A stretch of DNA of 64,000 bases, taken from contig NZ_QLSZ01000001.1 of the NCBI RefSeq assembly GCF_003268855.1, positions 445,369-509,368 on the forward strand, given 5' to 3'. The position numbers and the translations under genes were made by a program. How positions within the stretch are numbered: position 1 is the first letter of the stretch; each line of letters opens with the position of its first letter. Of the stretch, positions 26,589-34,982 are shown piece by piece. The notes beneath the pieces were generated by a model, which was not told where the DNA came from, ran no database searches, and saw only the letters and a list, made by a program, of their open reading frames with translations. This DNA is from Flavobacterium aciduliphilum (GTDB lineage: Bacteria; Bacteroidota; Bacteroidia; Flavobacteriales; Flavobacteriaceae).

Positions 26589-29063
26589 ATGAAAAAAATC
26601 ACTTTTCTCCTATTCCTTTTTAGTACCTTTTTTTCTTTTGCTCAGATAAAAGGAACAGTGACAGACAGTACTGGCAATCCTCTACCATTTGTTAATGTAC
26701 ATCTGAAAGATACGTACATAGGAACCACCACCAATGAGTTAGGAAAATATGAATTAAACCTCAAAACGAGCGGCACTTATGTCATCATTTATCAATACCT
26801 GGGGTATAAAACAGAAAAGCGAATAGTGGAAATAGTCCCCAATCCGCAAACTATTGATGTGACTCTTTATGAAGAGCAAATTCAAATCAATGAAGTAGTC
26901 ATCGATAAAAAGTATAATCCTGCCATAGGCATCATTAAAAAAGCGATTGCCAGCAGAAAACAAAACGCCCTTACATTGGCTAAATATACCGCCGATTTTT
27001 ACTCTAGAGGAATTTTTAGAGTGAAGAATTTACCCAAATCCATCATGGGACAAAAACTAGATTTTTTTGACGATGTTATTGATTCTACTCGAAGTGGCAT
27101 CTTGTATTTGTCTGAAACGGTCTCAAAAATAACGTTCCAAAAACCCGACAAAATGAAAGAAGTCATTCTGGCTTCAAAAGTGAGTGGCAACAACAATGGC
27201 TTTAGTTTTAACAATGCCGCCGATGTTAACTTTGATTTCTACGAAAACTACATCGACTTTGGCACAAAAGTCATTTCTCCAATTGCTGACAATGCCTTTC
27301 AATATTATAAATACAAATTTGTAGGTTCGTTTGCTGACGAAAACAACAAACTTATAAATAAAATCAAAGTTATCCCAAAACGAGACCAAGAACCTGCCAT
27401 GCAAGGAACAATTTATATTGTAGACGATACTTGGGAATTGTATGCTGTTGATTTATCCATTTCAGGAAATCAAATAAACAATCCTGCGTTGAATACCTTA
27501 ACTCTTAAACAGAATTTCAGCTACAACAACACGAACAAAATTTGGTCAAAAAACACACAAACTCTCGACTTTGAGGCAGGAATCCTTGGCATTAACATAA
27601 ACGGCGGATTTACCTATGTTTATTCAAATTTCGAATTTCCAGAAAAATTTGCTAAAAAAACATTTACCGCAGAAGTTTTAAAATTTGAACCAAACGCCAA
27701 CAAAAAAGAAGACAGTTTCTGGAATACTATCAGACCGGTACCTTTAACTTCAGAAGAAAGCGGAGATTATCTAAAAAAAGAGGCATTGCAAACCAAAAAG
27801 AAATCAAAACCTTATTTGGATTCTATTGATAACAAGAGAAATAAATTTCGTTTTTCAGATATCATCACGGGATATGGCCACTCTAATTCCTTTAAGAAAA
27901 GATATTTCAATTATCAAGGACCTTTGTCAGCTACATCATTCAATACCGTTCAAGGTTGGAAAACACAAATAGGGTTGTCTTATTCTACTCGTAATGAAGA
28001 AAAAAGAACCTATACCAAAGTAGGTACAAAACTGGACTATGGGTTTTCTGAAAATAAACTTCGTGCCACGTTGAATTATTCACACAAATTCAACAATAAC
28101 AACAATGCTACTTTATTTTTAAATGGAGGAAGCAGTGTTACTCAATTCAATTCAAGCAATCCCATTTCTAATTTTGTGAACACCACTAGCAGTTTACTCT
28201 TCAAAAATAATTTCATGAAACTCTATGAAAAAAACTTCATAGCTGCCAATTTCGGTCGTGAAATCATTAATGGACTAAACTTAAATGCAAACTTAGAATA
28301 CTCCGAAAGAAAACCTTTATGGAACACGACCGACCAAAGCGCCGTCAAAACTGACGACATCTATTCTTCTAATAATCCGTTGTTGCCTTATGATAATACA
28401 ACCCCTGCTTTTGAAAAACACAACTTAATAAAAGGTACTGTTTTGGCAAAAATTCAGTTTGGTCAACACTATTGGACAAGACCCGACGGAAAATTCAATA
28501 TTGGAAATGATGATTACCCAACACTATGGTTAGGTTATGAAAAAGGATTTTCGGCATCCGATAAAAAATATGAATACGATTTACTATCTGCTCGTGTTAC
28601 ACATGAAGTAGCTCTTGGAAACAAAGGCAATTTGAAATTCAATATTAAAGGAGGTAAATTCTTTAATGCCGAAAACATTTCTTTTGTAGACTACAAACAT
28701 TTTAATGGCAATCAAACCCACATAGCAGGTGGAGATGGTTATACTAATTTATTCAACAACCTACCTTATTATTCGGCTAGTACGAACGACAGCTTTTTAG
28801 AGTTTCATACCGAACACAACGACAAAGGTTATTTAATGAATAAAATCCCATTATTAAACAAACTACAATCACAATTGGTCTTAGGATTTCACAATCTAGC
28901 CATTCCAAACAGAATGCCCTATCAAGAGTTTTCTATTGGATTAGATAATTTAGGTTTTGGAAAATTTAGATTATTCCGAATAGACTATGTGCGTTCTTAT
29001 CAAAATGGATATCTAGGCGATGCCGTATTATTTGGGTGTAAAATATTGAATGTTGCCGACTAG
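26589..29063 (+). CDS. DUF5686 / carboxypeptidase-regulatory-like outer membrane protein
   Basis: An 824-residue secreted protein. A signal peptide (MKKITFLLFLFSTFFSFAQ) precedes a carboxypeptidase D regulatory-like beta domain (IKGTVTDSTGNPLPFVNV) and a long C-terminal region typical of DUF5686, predicted to form an outer-membrane barrel that ends near FGCKILNVAD. Such proteins are widespread in Bacteroidetes and have no settled function. They are not TonB receptors, because no plug domain follows. The frame is open from 26544, but the ATG at 26589 puts the signal peptide at the N terminus. Confidence 0.88.
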   Translation: MKKITFLLFLFSTFFSFAQIKGTVTDSTGNPLPFVNVHLKDTYIGTTTNELGKYELNLKTSGTYVIIYQYLGYKTEKRIVEIVPNPQTIDVTLYEEQIQINEVVIDKKYNPAIGIIKKAIASRKQNALTLAKYTADFYSRGIFRVKNLPKSIMGQKLDFFDDVIDSTRSGILYLSETVSKITFQKPDKMKEVILASKVSGNNNGFSFNNAADVNFDFYENYIDFGTKVISPIADNAFQYYKYKFVGSFADENNKLINKIKVIPKRDQEPAMQGTIYIVDDTWELYAVDLSISGNQINNPALNTLTLKQNFSYNNTNKIWSKNTQTLDFEAGILGININGGFTYVYSNFEFPEKFAKKTFTAEVLKFEPNANKKEDSFWNTIRPVPLTSEESGDYLKKEALQTKKKSKPYLDSIDNKRNKFRFSDIITGYGHSNSFKKRYFNYQGPLSATSFNTVQGWKTQIGLSYSTRNEEKRTYTKVGTKLDYGFSENKLRATLNYSHKFNNNNNATLFLNGGSSVTQFNSSNPISNFVNTTSSLLFKNNFMKLYEKNFIAANFGREIINGLNLNANLEYSERKPLWNTTDQSAVKTDDIYSSNNPLLPYDNTTPAFEKHNLIKGTVLAKIQFGQHYWTRPDGKFNIGNDDYPTLWLGYEKGFSASDKKYEYDLLSARVTHEVALGNKGNLKFNIKGGKFFNAENISFVDYKHFNGNQTHIAGGDGYTNLFNNLPYYSASTNDSFLEFHTEHNDKGYLMNKIPLLNKLQSQLVLGFHNLAIPNRMPYQEFSIGLDNLGFGKFRLFRIDYVRSYQNGYLGDAVLFGCKILNVAD

Positions 29064-29064
29064 T

Positions 29065-29829
29065 CTATTGAAATACATCGTAGGCAAAACGGAGTAACGT
29101 TCCAAGTACAACTATCAAAAAGAAGATTCGAATAAAACCGTTTCCTTTCTTGATGGCCAATTTTGCTCCGATAAACCCACCTAACGCATTACAAAAGGCC
29201 ATAGGAATGGCCACAGCCCAAATGATTTTACCTTTTAAAACAAACAAGCAAATCGAACCAAAATTAGTGGCTAGATTCACCATTTTGGCATTGGCAGAAG
29301 CATGAAGAAAATCAAAACCTAGCACAGCGACAAAACCCAAAACCAAGAAACTTCCAGTACCTGGACCAATAAATCCGTCGTAAAACCCAATGCACACACT
29401 CATTAAAACAGCGAGAACCCATTGCTTTGTTGGAGTTAAATTCTTTTCTTGATGAATCCCAAAATTCTTTTTAGCAAAAGTATAAACAGCTATCAAACTC
29501 AAAACAACCAACAACAATGGTTTCATAAAATCATTACTAACCAAAGTCAACAAATTGGAACCTAAAAAAGCAGCACTAAAAGCCACAACAGCCATCATGG
29601 AAAGCAACTTCCAATTCATGTCCACGGTCTTTAAATATTGCCGTGCAGCAAATGAGGTTCCGCTAAAAGCAGGAATTTTTAGAGAACCAATAATAGAAGA
29701 TACCGCCACATTGGGCAACAAAATGAGTGCCACTGGCGTTTGAATCAGTCCCCCACCCCCTACAATAGCATCGACAAATCCTGCAAAGAAGGAAGCAATA
29801 CAAAGAAGTATAATAAAGTAACTTTCCAT
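29065..29829 (-). CDS. TauE/SafE family sulfite/organosulfonate exporter-like permease
   Basis: A 254-residue polytopic inner-membrane protein with about eight helices arranged as two repeats. The conserved GGGGLIQTP near residue 25 and GFYDGFIGPGTGSFLVLGF near residue 147 are the family's duplicated Gly-rich motifs. Relatives export sulfite, sulfoacetate or related anions; the substrate here is unknown. It converges with the DUF5686 gene with one base between stops. Confidence 0.9.
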   Translation of the reverse strand: MESYFIILLCIASFFAGFVDAIVGGGGLIQTPVALILLPNVAVSSIIGSLKIPAFSGTSFAARQYLKTVDMNWKLLSMMAVVAFSAAFLGSNLLTLVSNDFMKPLLLVVLSLIAVYTFAKKNFGIHQEKNLTPTKQWVLAVLMSVCIGFYDGFIGPGTGSFLVLGFVAVLGFDFLHASANAKMVNLATNFGSICLFVLKGKIIWAVAIPMAFCNALGGFIGAKLAIKKGNGFIRIFFLIVVLGTLLRFAYDVFQ

Positions 29830-29839
29830 ATTTCAATAA

Positions 29840-29872
29840 ATGAAAAGAGGCACAATGTTGCACCTCTTTTTC
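29840..29872 (-). terminator. Hairpin after murA
   Basis: aaaagagg and cctctttt arms with an interrupted stem (caa/ttg inside) and T-rich flanks. It lies between the murA stop and the TauE gene start. Confidence 0.6.
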
Positions 29873-29895
29873 TATTTTTTTTTATCTTTTCTGTA

Positions 29896-31206
29896 TTACA
29901 CTCTCACGATATTAGCACCAAGCGCTCTCAAACGCTCATCAATTCGTTCATACCCTCTATCAATTTGCTCGATGTTTTGAATGGTTGACGTTCCTTTGGC
30001 AGAAAGTGCCGCTATCAATAACGAAATTCCTGCTCTAATATCTGGCGAACTCATTACCGTTGCTTTTAATTGTGATTTAAAATTATGCCCCATAACCACC
30101 GCTCTGTGTGGATCACACAACATAATTTTAGCCCCCATGTCAATCAATTTATCCACGAAAAACAATCGGCTTTCAAACATTTTTTGATGAATCAACACAT
30201 CCCCATTCGCCTGAGTAGCCACTACAAGTACAATACTCAATAAATCAGGGGTGAAGCCTGGCCATGGCGCATCGGCAATAGTTAAAATTGAACCGTCGAT
30301 ATCGGTTTTAATCTCATACCCATGCTCATGGGTAGGAATGTAAATATCATCCCCTCTGCGCTCTAAAGTAATTCCTAACTTTCTAAACACATTAGGAATC
30401 ACACCCAAATTATCCCAAGACACATTTTTAATCGTAATTTCACTTCTTGTCATTGCAGCTAGACCAATCCAAGAACCAATTTCAATCATGTCGGGAAGAA
30501 TTCGGTGTTCGCATCCCCCTAAACTCTCAACTCCTTCAATAGTTAATAAGTTAGACCCTACGCCACTAATTTTAGCTCCCATAGCGTTCAACATCTTACA
30601 CAATTGTTGTAAATAAGGTTCGCAAGCTGCATTATAGATAGTAGTCGTGCCTTCTGCCAAAACCGCCGCCATCACAATATTTGCCGTACCTGTTACCGAC
30701 GCTTCATCAAGCAACATATAGGTTCCTTTCAGTTTTCCATCCGTCTCTACTCCATAAAAATGGTCTTCTCTTTCATAACGGAATTTAGCCCCAAGATTAA
30801 TAAAACCTTCAAAGTGAGTATCCAAACGGCGTCTTCCGATTTTGTCTCCTCCTGGTTTTGGAATATAACCACAACCAAAACGAGCTAATAATGGTCCAAC
30901 AATCATAATGGAACCTCTCAAACTCCCGCCTTCTTTTTTGAACGCTTCTGTTTTTAAGTAATCTACATTGACTTCATCCGCTTGAAAAGTATAATCACCA
31001 GGACCATTCTTTTGAATTTTGACACCCAAATTGCCTAATAATGTAATCAGTTTGTTTACGTCAATAATATCTGGGATGTTGGTTACTCTAACTTTTTCTG
31101 ATGTAAGCAAACAAGGACATAACACTTGTAATGCCTCATTTTTTGCTCCTTGTGGTGTAACCTCTCCTTTTAGGCGAATGCCTCCTTCAATTTTAAAAGT
31201 TCCCAT
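29896..31206 (-). CDS. murA: UDP-N-acetylglucosamine 1-carboxyvinyltransferase, Asp variant
   Basis: First committed step of peptidoglycan synthesis: transfers enolpyruvyl from PEP to UDP-GlcNAc. The 436-residue enzyme shows the N-terminal GGIRLKGEVTPQGAKNEAL, the loop GPLLARFGCGYIPKPGGDKIG and the C-terminal DIRAGISLLIAAL. In the catalytic loop the usual Cys (E. coli C115, GGCTIG) is Asp (GGDKIG; codon at 30846-30844). Asp at this site is known to keep activity and to prevent fosfomycin alkylation. The ATG at 31206 (MGTFKIEGG) is chosen; the longer frame from 31236 is not needed. Downstream of DUF4290 and DUF493 genes on the same strand. Confidence 0.95.
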   Translation of the reverse strand: MGTFKIEGGIRLKGEVTPQGAKNEALQVLCPCLLTSEKVRVTNIPDIIDVNKLITLLGNLGVKIQKNGPGDYTFQADEVNVDYLKTEAFKKEGGSLRGSIMIVGPLLARFGCGYIPKPGGDKIGRRRLDTHFEGFINLGAKFRYEREDHFYGVETDGKLKGTYMLLDEASVTGTANIVMAAVLAEGTTTIYNAACEPYLQQLCKMLNAMGAKISGVGSNLLTIEGVESLGGCEHRILPDMIEIGSWIGLAAMTRSEITIKNVSWDNLGVIPNVFRKLGITLERRGDDIYIPTHEHGYEIKTDIDGSILTIADAPWPGFTPDLLSIVLVVATQANGDVLIHQKMFESRLFFVDKLIDMGAKIMLCDPHRAVVMGHNFKSQLKATVMSSPDIRAGISLLIAALSAKGTSTIQNIEQIDRGYERIDERLRALGANIVRV

Positions 31207-31286
31207 ATTTTTTAAGGTTCTGAGATTCTGAGACAAACAGGTTCTGAGCTTTTAATCTCAGCACCTTAGTGTCTTAGTACCTATAT
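31207..31286. repeat. Short interspersed inverted repeat between DUF4290 and murA
   Basis: The gap is built of 8-10-base units such as aggttctgag, attctgag and ctcagcacct that form an imperfect long hairpin. Arms run about 31213-31248 and 31256-31281. It looks like a dispersed intergenic repeat and could modulate read-through into murA. Confidence 0.5.
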
Positions 31287-32009
31287 TTATTTTGGATTAT
31301 TATTGTTTTTCATAAAGGGTTTTTTGCCGTTGTTGGGCTTTTTAAAACCTTGTTTCTTGTTGTTGTTTTGCATCATTTGTGATTTGTTAGAAATCTTTTT
31401 GTTGGTTCTAATCAAATCTACCGTGTTCGATAGCTCCTCTTCGCTCTGTGTCAAATTAATGGTTCCTTCTGACAATTCATACAAATGTTCGAATATCACA
31501 GCATCGGTCACCGTGTCTTTGTTCCAACTCAAATACGATTTCTTCATGTGGTTGGCAATGACTTTGACCAAAGCGCTTTTCATCTCGCCTTCCTCCCATT
31601 TGTTGGCCACCTCAATCATGTATTTGATGTTGTTGCCATAAAAACGGTATTTAGGATTCTTCTGTGGATAGGGTAACCGTTCTGGTTTCAAATTAATCTG
31701 CTCACGAGTAGGAATCGGATAGGGTGAATCGACATCCAATTTAAAATCGGACATGATAAAAATTTGATCCCACAACTTATGCTGAAAATCGGGCACATCA
31801 CGCAAATGCGGATTTAAGGTTCCCATCACTTGGATGATATACTTTGCCGCTTTGTTGCGCTCTTCTCTATCTGAAATGGCTACTGCTAAATCAATCAGTT
31901 TTTGCAAATGACGACCGTACTCTGGGATAATCAAATGCGGACGCTCGGCATTGTATTCTAAATTGAATACAACATCGTTGGCGTTTTCTTTTATGTATTT
32001 TGGTACCAT
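31287..32009 (-). CDS. DUF4290 protein
   Basis: A 240-residue soluble protein matching the Bacteroidetes-specific DUF4290. A helical N-terminal part with LEYNAERPHLIIPEYGRHLQ is followed by a conserved YPIPTREQINLKPERLPYP segment and a low-complexity, Asn/Lys-rich tail (about 205-240) likely to be disordered. Function unknown. It sits between the DUF493 gene (one base away) and murA, an arrangement conserved in Flavobacteria, suggesting an envelope or growth link. Confidence 0.88.
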   Translation of the reverse strand: MVPKYIKENANDVVFNLEYNAERPHLIIPEYGRHLQKLIDLAVAISDREERNKAAKYIIQVMGTLNPHLRDVPDFQHKLWDQIFIMSDFKLDVDSPYPIPTREQINLKPERLPYPQKNPKYRFYGNNIKYMIEVANKWEEGEMKSALVKVIANHMKKSYLSWNKDTVTDAVIFEHLYELSEGTINLTQSEEELSNTVDLIRTNKKISNKSQMMQNNNKKQGFKKPNNGKKPFMKNNNNPK

Positions 32010-32010
32010 A

Positions 32011-32295
32011 TTAAAGTGAAATAATTCCTTCTATCGAAGAAACTTCTATATATTTTTCTACCACATCTTCTGGAGAATTCATCGTGACGTTTACCGATAC
32101 AGAGGTATATTTTCCCCCTTTAGATTGTTGTGTTTTAATCACGGCACCCATATTGTCAAAAGCATTTTCTACTTCTTCAATTTTCTTCGCATCGGTGGGT
32201 ACAATAAATTTATAGAGGTATTCTGAAGGCCATTGAGAGGTCGTGCTCAATTCTTCTTTTAGCCTAATGTAAAACTCTTCCGTCTTTTTATCCAT
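32011..32295 (-). CDS. DUF493 (YbeD-like) protein
   Basis: A 94-residue alpha/beta protein with the ferredoxin-like ACT-type fold of the YbeD/DUF493 family: WPSEYLYKFIVPTD opens the domain and GGKYTSVSVNVTMNSPEDV carries the central strands. YbeD is thought to be regulatory in lipoate or protein metabolism, but no function is settled. First gene of the leftward DUF493-DUF4290-murA run. Confidence 0.88.
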   Translation of the reverse strand: MDKKTEEFYIRLKEELSTTSQWPSEYLYKFIVPTDAKKIEEVENAFDNMGAVIKTQQSKGGKYTSVSVNVTMNSPEDVVEKYIEVSSIEGIISL

Positions 32296-32416
32296 TCTGA
32301 AAATTAAAATAAACGCAAAGATACAGTTTTGATATGAGATATAGAATAGTTGGGTTTTAGTTTTTTATTTTGACCTGTGTGACTGTATATTTATCCTGTT
32401 AACGTGTTAATGCATG

Positions 32417-32490
32417 GCGCTATTCATGCCTACAATCCTGGTTAAAACAAAGCTAACAAAAAATACAACTTTTCAAGGTTGTAGTTTTGA
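32417..32490 (+). repeat. Dispersed repeat, copy 1 (left flank of accessory zone A)
   Basis: From acaatc (32432) through ctaacaaaaaa to tacaacttttcaaggttgta, this stretch aligns at roughly three quarters identity with 36060-36119. The end forms a hairpin (tacaac / gttgta). Just before it a small stem gcatg...catgc encloses gcgctat, which recalls the gatagcgc of copy 2. The rest of the 32296-32519 gap shows no gene. Confidence 0.5.
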
Positions 32491-32519
32491 AAATTATATT
32501 TACAATTAAGATTAAAAGA

Positions 32520-33176
32520 TTATTTTCCTTTTTGATCTTCATCTTCTTCAATAAAATCGAAAAAGTTTTTTTTAAACCGATCGTTTGAATATGAATAATA
32601 ACAAATTCCTTTACTAATATCCCCCATCATAGCATCCATGTTTTTTTTATCAAAAGAAACAACATTTTCAGACCTTATATTGAGCATTTCAGACATTTGA
32701 AAAGCATCAATATCAGCACCTAAAAAAGTAAATACCCAATTTCCTGAAGTTTCAAGTTCTGTAATAGTTTTCGCGATTTGATTAAAATTAAATTCACAAC
32801 TTGAATTTTCCATACCATCGGTAAGAATTATCATAACAACATTCATCTTATTGCTAACAATTTCTGTTTCACAATTAATTCTAATTTGATTTATTGATTG
32901 TCCTATAGCATCTAATAATGAAGTAGAACCACACGGAACATATTTAGAACGAGATAATGGTTCAAAATTAGAAACACTAACATTTGACAAAACGTGGTTA
33001 ATATGGTTGTTGAAAAGAGTTAAAGAAATTCTAAATTCTTGTTTTGGCAATTCTTTTTGTAAACTTTTTATTGTTTCTAATTGATTGTTAAATCCTTTAA
33101 TTGTAGCTTCTACACAATCATTCATTGAGCCACTACTGTCTAATACAAAATGATACAAAGTTTTTTTGTTTTTCAT
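32520..33176 (-). CDS. Von Willebrand factor A domain protein
   Basis: A 218-residue protein that is essentially a single VWA domain. The metal-ion-dependent adhesion site is complete: DSSGSM (D13, S15, S17), Thr85 in CGSTSLLD and Asp120 in ILTDGMENSS. There is no signal peptide or membrane helix, so it is cytoplasmic. Small soluble VWA proteins act as metal-dependent protein-binding adaptors, often in stress or conflict systems. It is divergent from an ECF sigma factor gene across 461 AT-rich bases. Partner unknown. Confidence 0.85.
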   Translation of the reverse strand: MKNKKTLYHFVLDSSGSMNDCVEATIKGFNNQLETIKSLQKELPKQEFRISLTLFNNHINHVLSNVSVSNFEPLSRSKYVPCGSTSLLDAIGQSINQIRINCETEIVSNKMNVVMIILTDGMENSSCEFNFNQIAKTITELETSGNWVFTFLGADIDAFQMSEMLNIRSENVVSFDKKNMDAMMGDISKGICYYSYSNDRFKKNFFDFIEEDEDQKGK

Positions 33177-33637
33177 AATAATAAATTTAGAAATTAATAA
33201 ATAATCGTAAAAAAGACCTCATTAAATAAATGTTGAAGACTTTTTTAATTTATTACGATGAAGACAATTATTATGTAACAAAAAGTTTTATTTTTTTAAA
33301 TTATGGCATTGTTTCAAATTGAAAAAACACACAAATCTTATTTTTTTCACTACATATTTAATAAAAATTAAACCTAAAATAAAAATATTTTTAAACTTAT
33401 CTTATTAATATATTGCTTTTAGCGATATATCTTTAAAAAAATGGTGTTTTACTTCTTTTTTTCTATTGACAATACACTATATATATAGGGTATGTTTATT
33501 TTATAGATTAAATTATTTTTTAATTACACTTTCATGTAACATTAATTTTTAAACATCGTATTAAGTTCATGAGAAAAAAGAATTGAATTTATTTTTACCT
33601 AAATTAACAAAAATATTAACACAAAACTTTTATAAAC
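33177..33637. other. AT-rich divergent control region of zone A
   Basis: 461 bases, extremely AT-rich, between the VWA gene and the sigma factor gene. No frame of useful length is present, nor a clear TTG/TAnnTTTG promoter. The alternating track tatatatag (33480-33490) and the unusual composition point to acquired DNA. Both genes are probably expressed from here. Confidence 0.5.
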
Positions 33638-34228
33638 ATGAGAACATTAAACGAAAAAAAAATTATTAAATTAGCTAAAATGGGTAATCAATATGCGTTT
33701 TCACAATTGTATGTATCTCATCATAATTTTGTGTTTAATAGTATCTCTAAAATATCATTTGATAATTTTGATAAATTTATTGTTGAAGATATTTGTTCAA
33801 TGTCTTTTTACAAAGCATTCTCCAAAATTCAAAGTTTTGATGAGAATAGAGCTAGTTTTAGTACATGGCTAATACAAATTGCCATTAACACTTTAAAAGA
33901 CCATATAAAAAGTAGAGCAGAAAAAAACAAACTTAAAACTATAAATATAGATGATACAAATTATGATTTTCTAGTAGATGATTCAGTATTTATTGAAGAA
34001 AAGATGGATAGAGAAATTATTAAGGTTTTATTTAACCAGAGCTTAAAAAAATTATCCTCTGAGGAACAAAAAGTTTTAGATTTGTATTACAACAAAGAGA
34101 TGACTTATTTAGAAATAACAAAAGAAATGGGACTATCTATGGATGTTGTCAAAGTAAGGATATATAGAGCAAATTCAAAATTTAAAAATATTCTATCTCA
34201 TAAAAAAATTAATAATTATTTAAATTAA
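33638..34228 (+). CDS. ECF-type RNA polymerase sigma factor
   Basis: A 196-residue sigma-70 family protein of group 4. Region 2 spans about residues 18-90 (AFSQLYVSHHNFVFNS, then DENRASFSTWLIQIAINTLKDHI) and region 4 about 130-180 (LSSEEQKVLDLYYNKEMTYLEITKEMGLS, a helix-turn-helix). No membrane anti-sigma gene follows, which is unusual; the next gene begins 6 bases later and encodes a small soluble protein. Target promoters are unknown; the downstream genes or the VWA gene are candidates. Confidence 0.9.
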   Translation: MRTLNEKKIIKLAKMGNQYAFSQLYVSHHNFVFNSISKISFDNFDKFIVEDICSMSFYKAFSKIQSFDENRASFSTWLIQIAINTLKDHIKSRAEKNKLKTINIDDTNYDFLVDDSVFIEEKMDREIIKVLFNQSLKKLSSEEQKVLDLYYNKEMTYLEITKEMGLSMDVVKVRIYRANSKFKNILSHKKINNYLN

Positions 34229-34234
34229 ATCATC

Positions 34235-34576
34235 ATGACAAAAGAATTAGCAATAAAACTTGTAAATAGAAAATTAAATTTAAATTTAAATGCCACCAAT
34301 ACTAATTGGTCGAATATTAATTCAAATGGAATTTGGTCTCTTGAGCCTAATTGTAGTAGAAAAACAAAAAAATTATTCCTTTTACTAAATAATAATAATT
34401 CAAAAAAAATACATGTTTTTGAAATATCTGAAAATAATAAAATCTACAACAAACTTTACTCTAGAAGTGATAGAAATGTTTTTAGATTATTATTTAATGT
34501 TAGCGACAAAGAATTTGTTGAAACTTTAAAAGGATTAAATTTTAATACATTTTTAATGGGACAAGTAGATTATTGA
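34235..34576 (+). CDS. Hypothetical protein behind the sigma factor
   Basis: A 113-residue soluble, basic, Asn-rich protein with no recognised domain. A WSNINSNGIWSLEPNCSRKTKK segment is followed by strand-like segments (LFLLLNNNNSKKIHVFEI). The 6-base gap to the sigma factor implies co-translation and it might control the sigma factor, but it has no anti-sigma zinc motif (HxxxCxxC). Nucleotide composition is very AT-rich, as in its neighbours. Confidence 0.65.
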   Translation: MTKELAIKLVNRKLNLNLNATNTNWSNINSNGIWSLEPNCSRKTKKLFLLLNNNNSKKIHVFEISENNKIYNKLYSRSDRNVFRLLFNVSDKEFVETLKGLNFNTFLMGQVDY

Positions 34577-34624
34577 GTTTTAGTCATCTAATTTACTATT
34601 TAAGACAACAATTAACACAGATAA

Positions 34625-34939
34625 ATGAGTACACTTAAAGAACTAATTAAAACACATTTTGAAGAAGATTTACCAATTTCAGGAGGCAAGGGAAATTTAA
34701 TTGATAACCCAATAATCATTCATAAAGAAATATTTAATGATTATATTGGTGTTGAGTATTTTATATTGAAATGTTTAGGTGAAATAAGAGGAATTTCTTG
34801 GAAAAAAATTGAACAATCGCTTTTATTTAATAATGGTAGAAACATTGACAAAATAAAAATTGAAACAACATTCAAAACTAAAACAGAAGTAATTACTCAA
34901 ATTGAAAATTATTATTTTGACATTACTGAATGTTATTAA
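34625..34939 (+). CDS. Hypothetical protein of zone A
   Basis: A 104-residue acidic, soluble protein, not recognised. No signal peptide or membrane helix. The segment EYFILKCLGEIRGISWKKIEQSL could be a small helical domain. Same strand and spacing style as its neighbours, so probably in the sigma factor transcript. Confidence 0.6.
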   Translation: MSTLKELIKTHFEEDLPISGGKGNLIDNPIIIHKEIFNDYIGVEYFILKCLGEIRGISWKKIEQSLLFNNGRNIDKIKIETTFKTKTEVITQIENYYFDITECY

Positions 34940-34982
34940 AAATTGTAATGATTTGATAAAATCAACTTAAAATATATAAATC

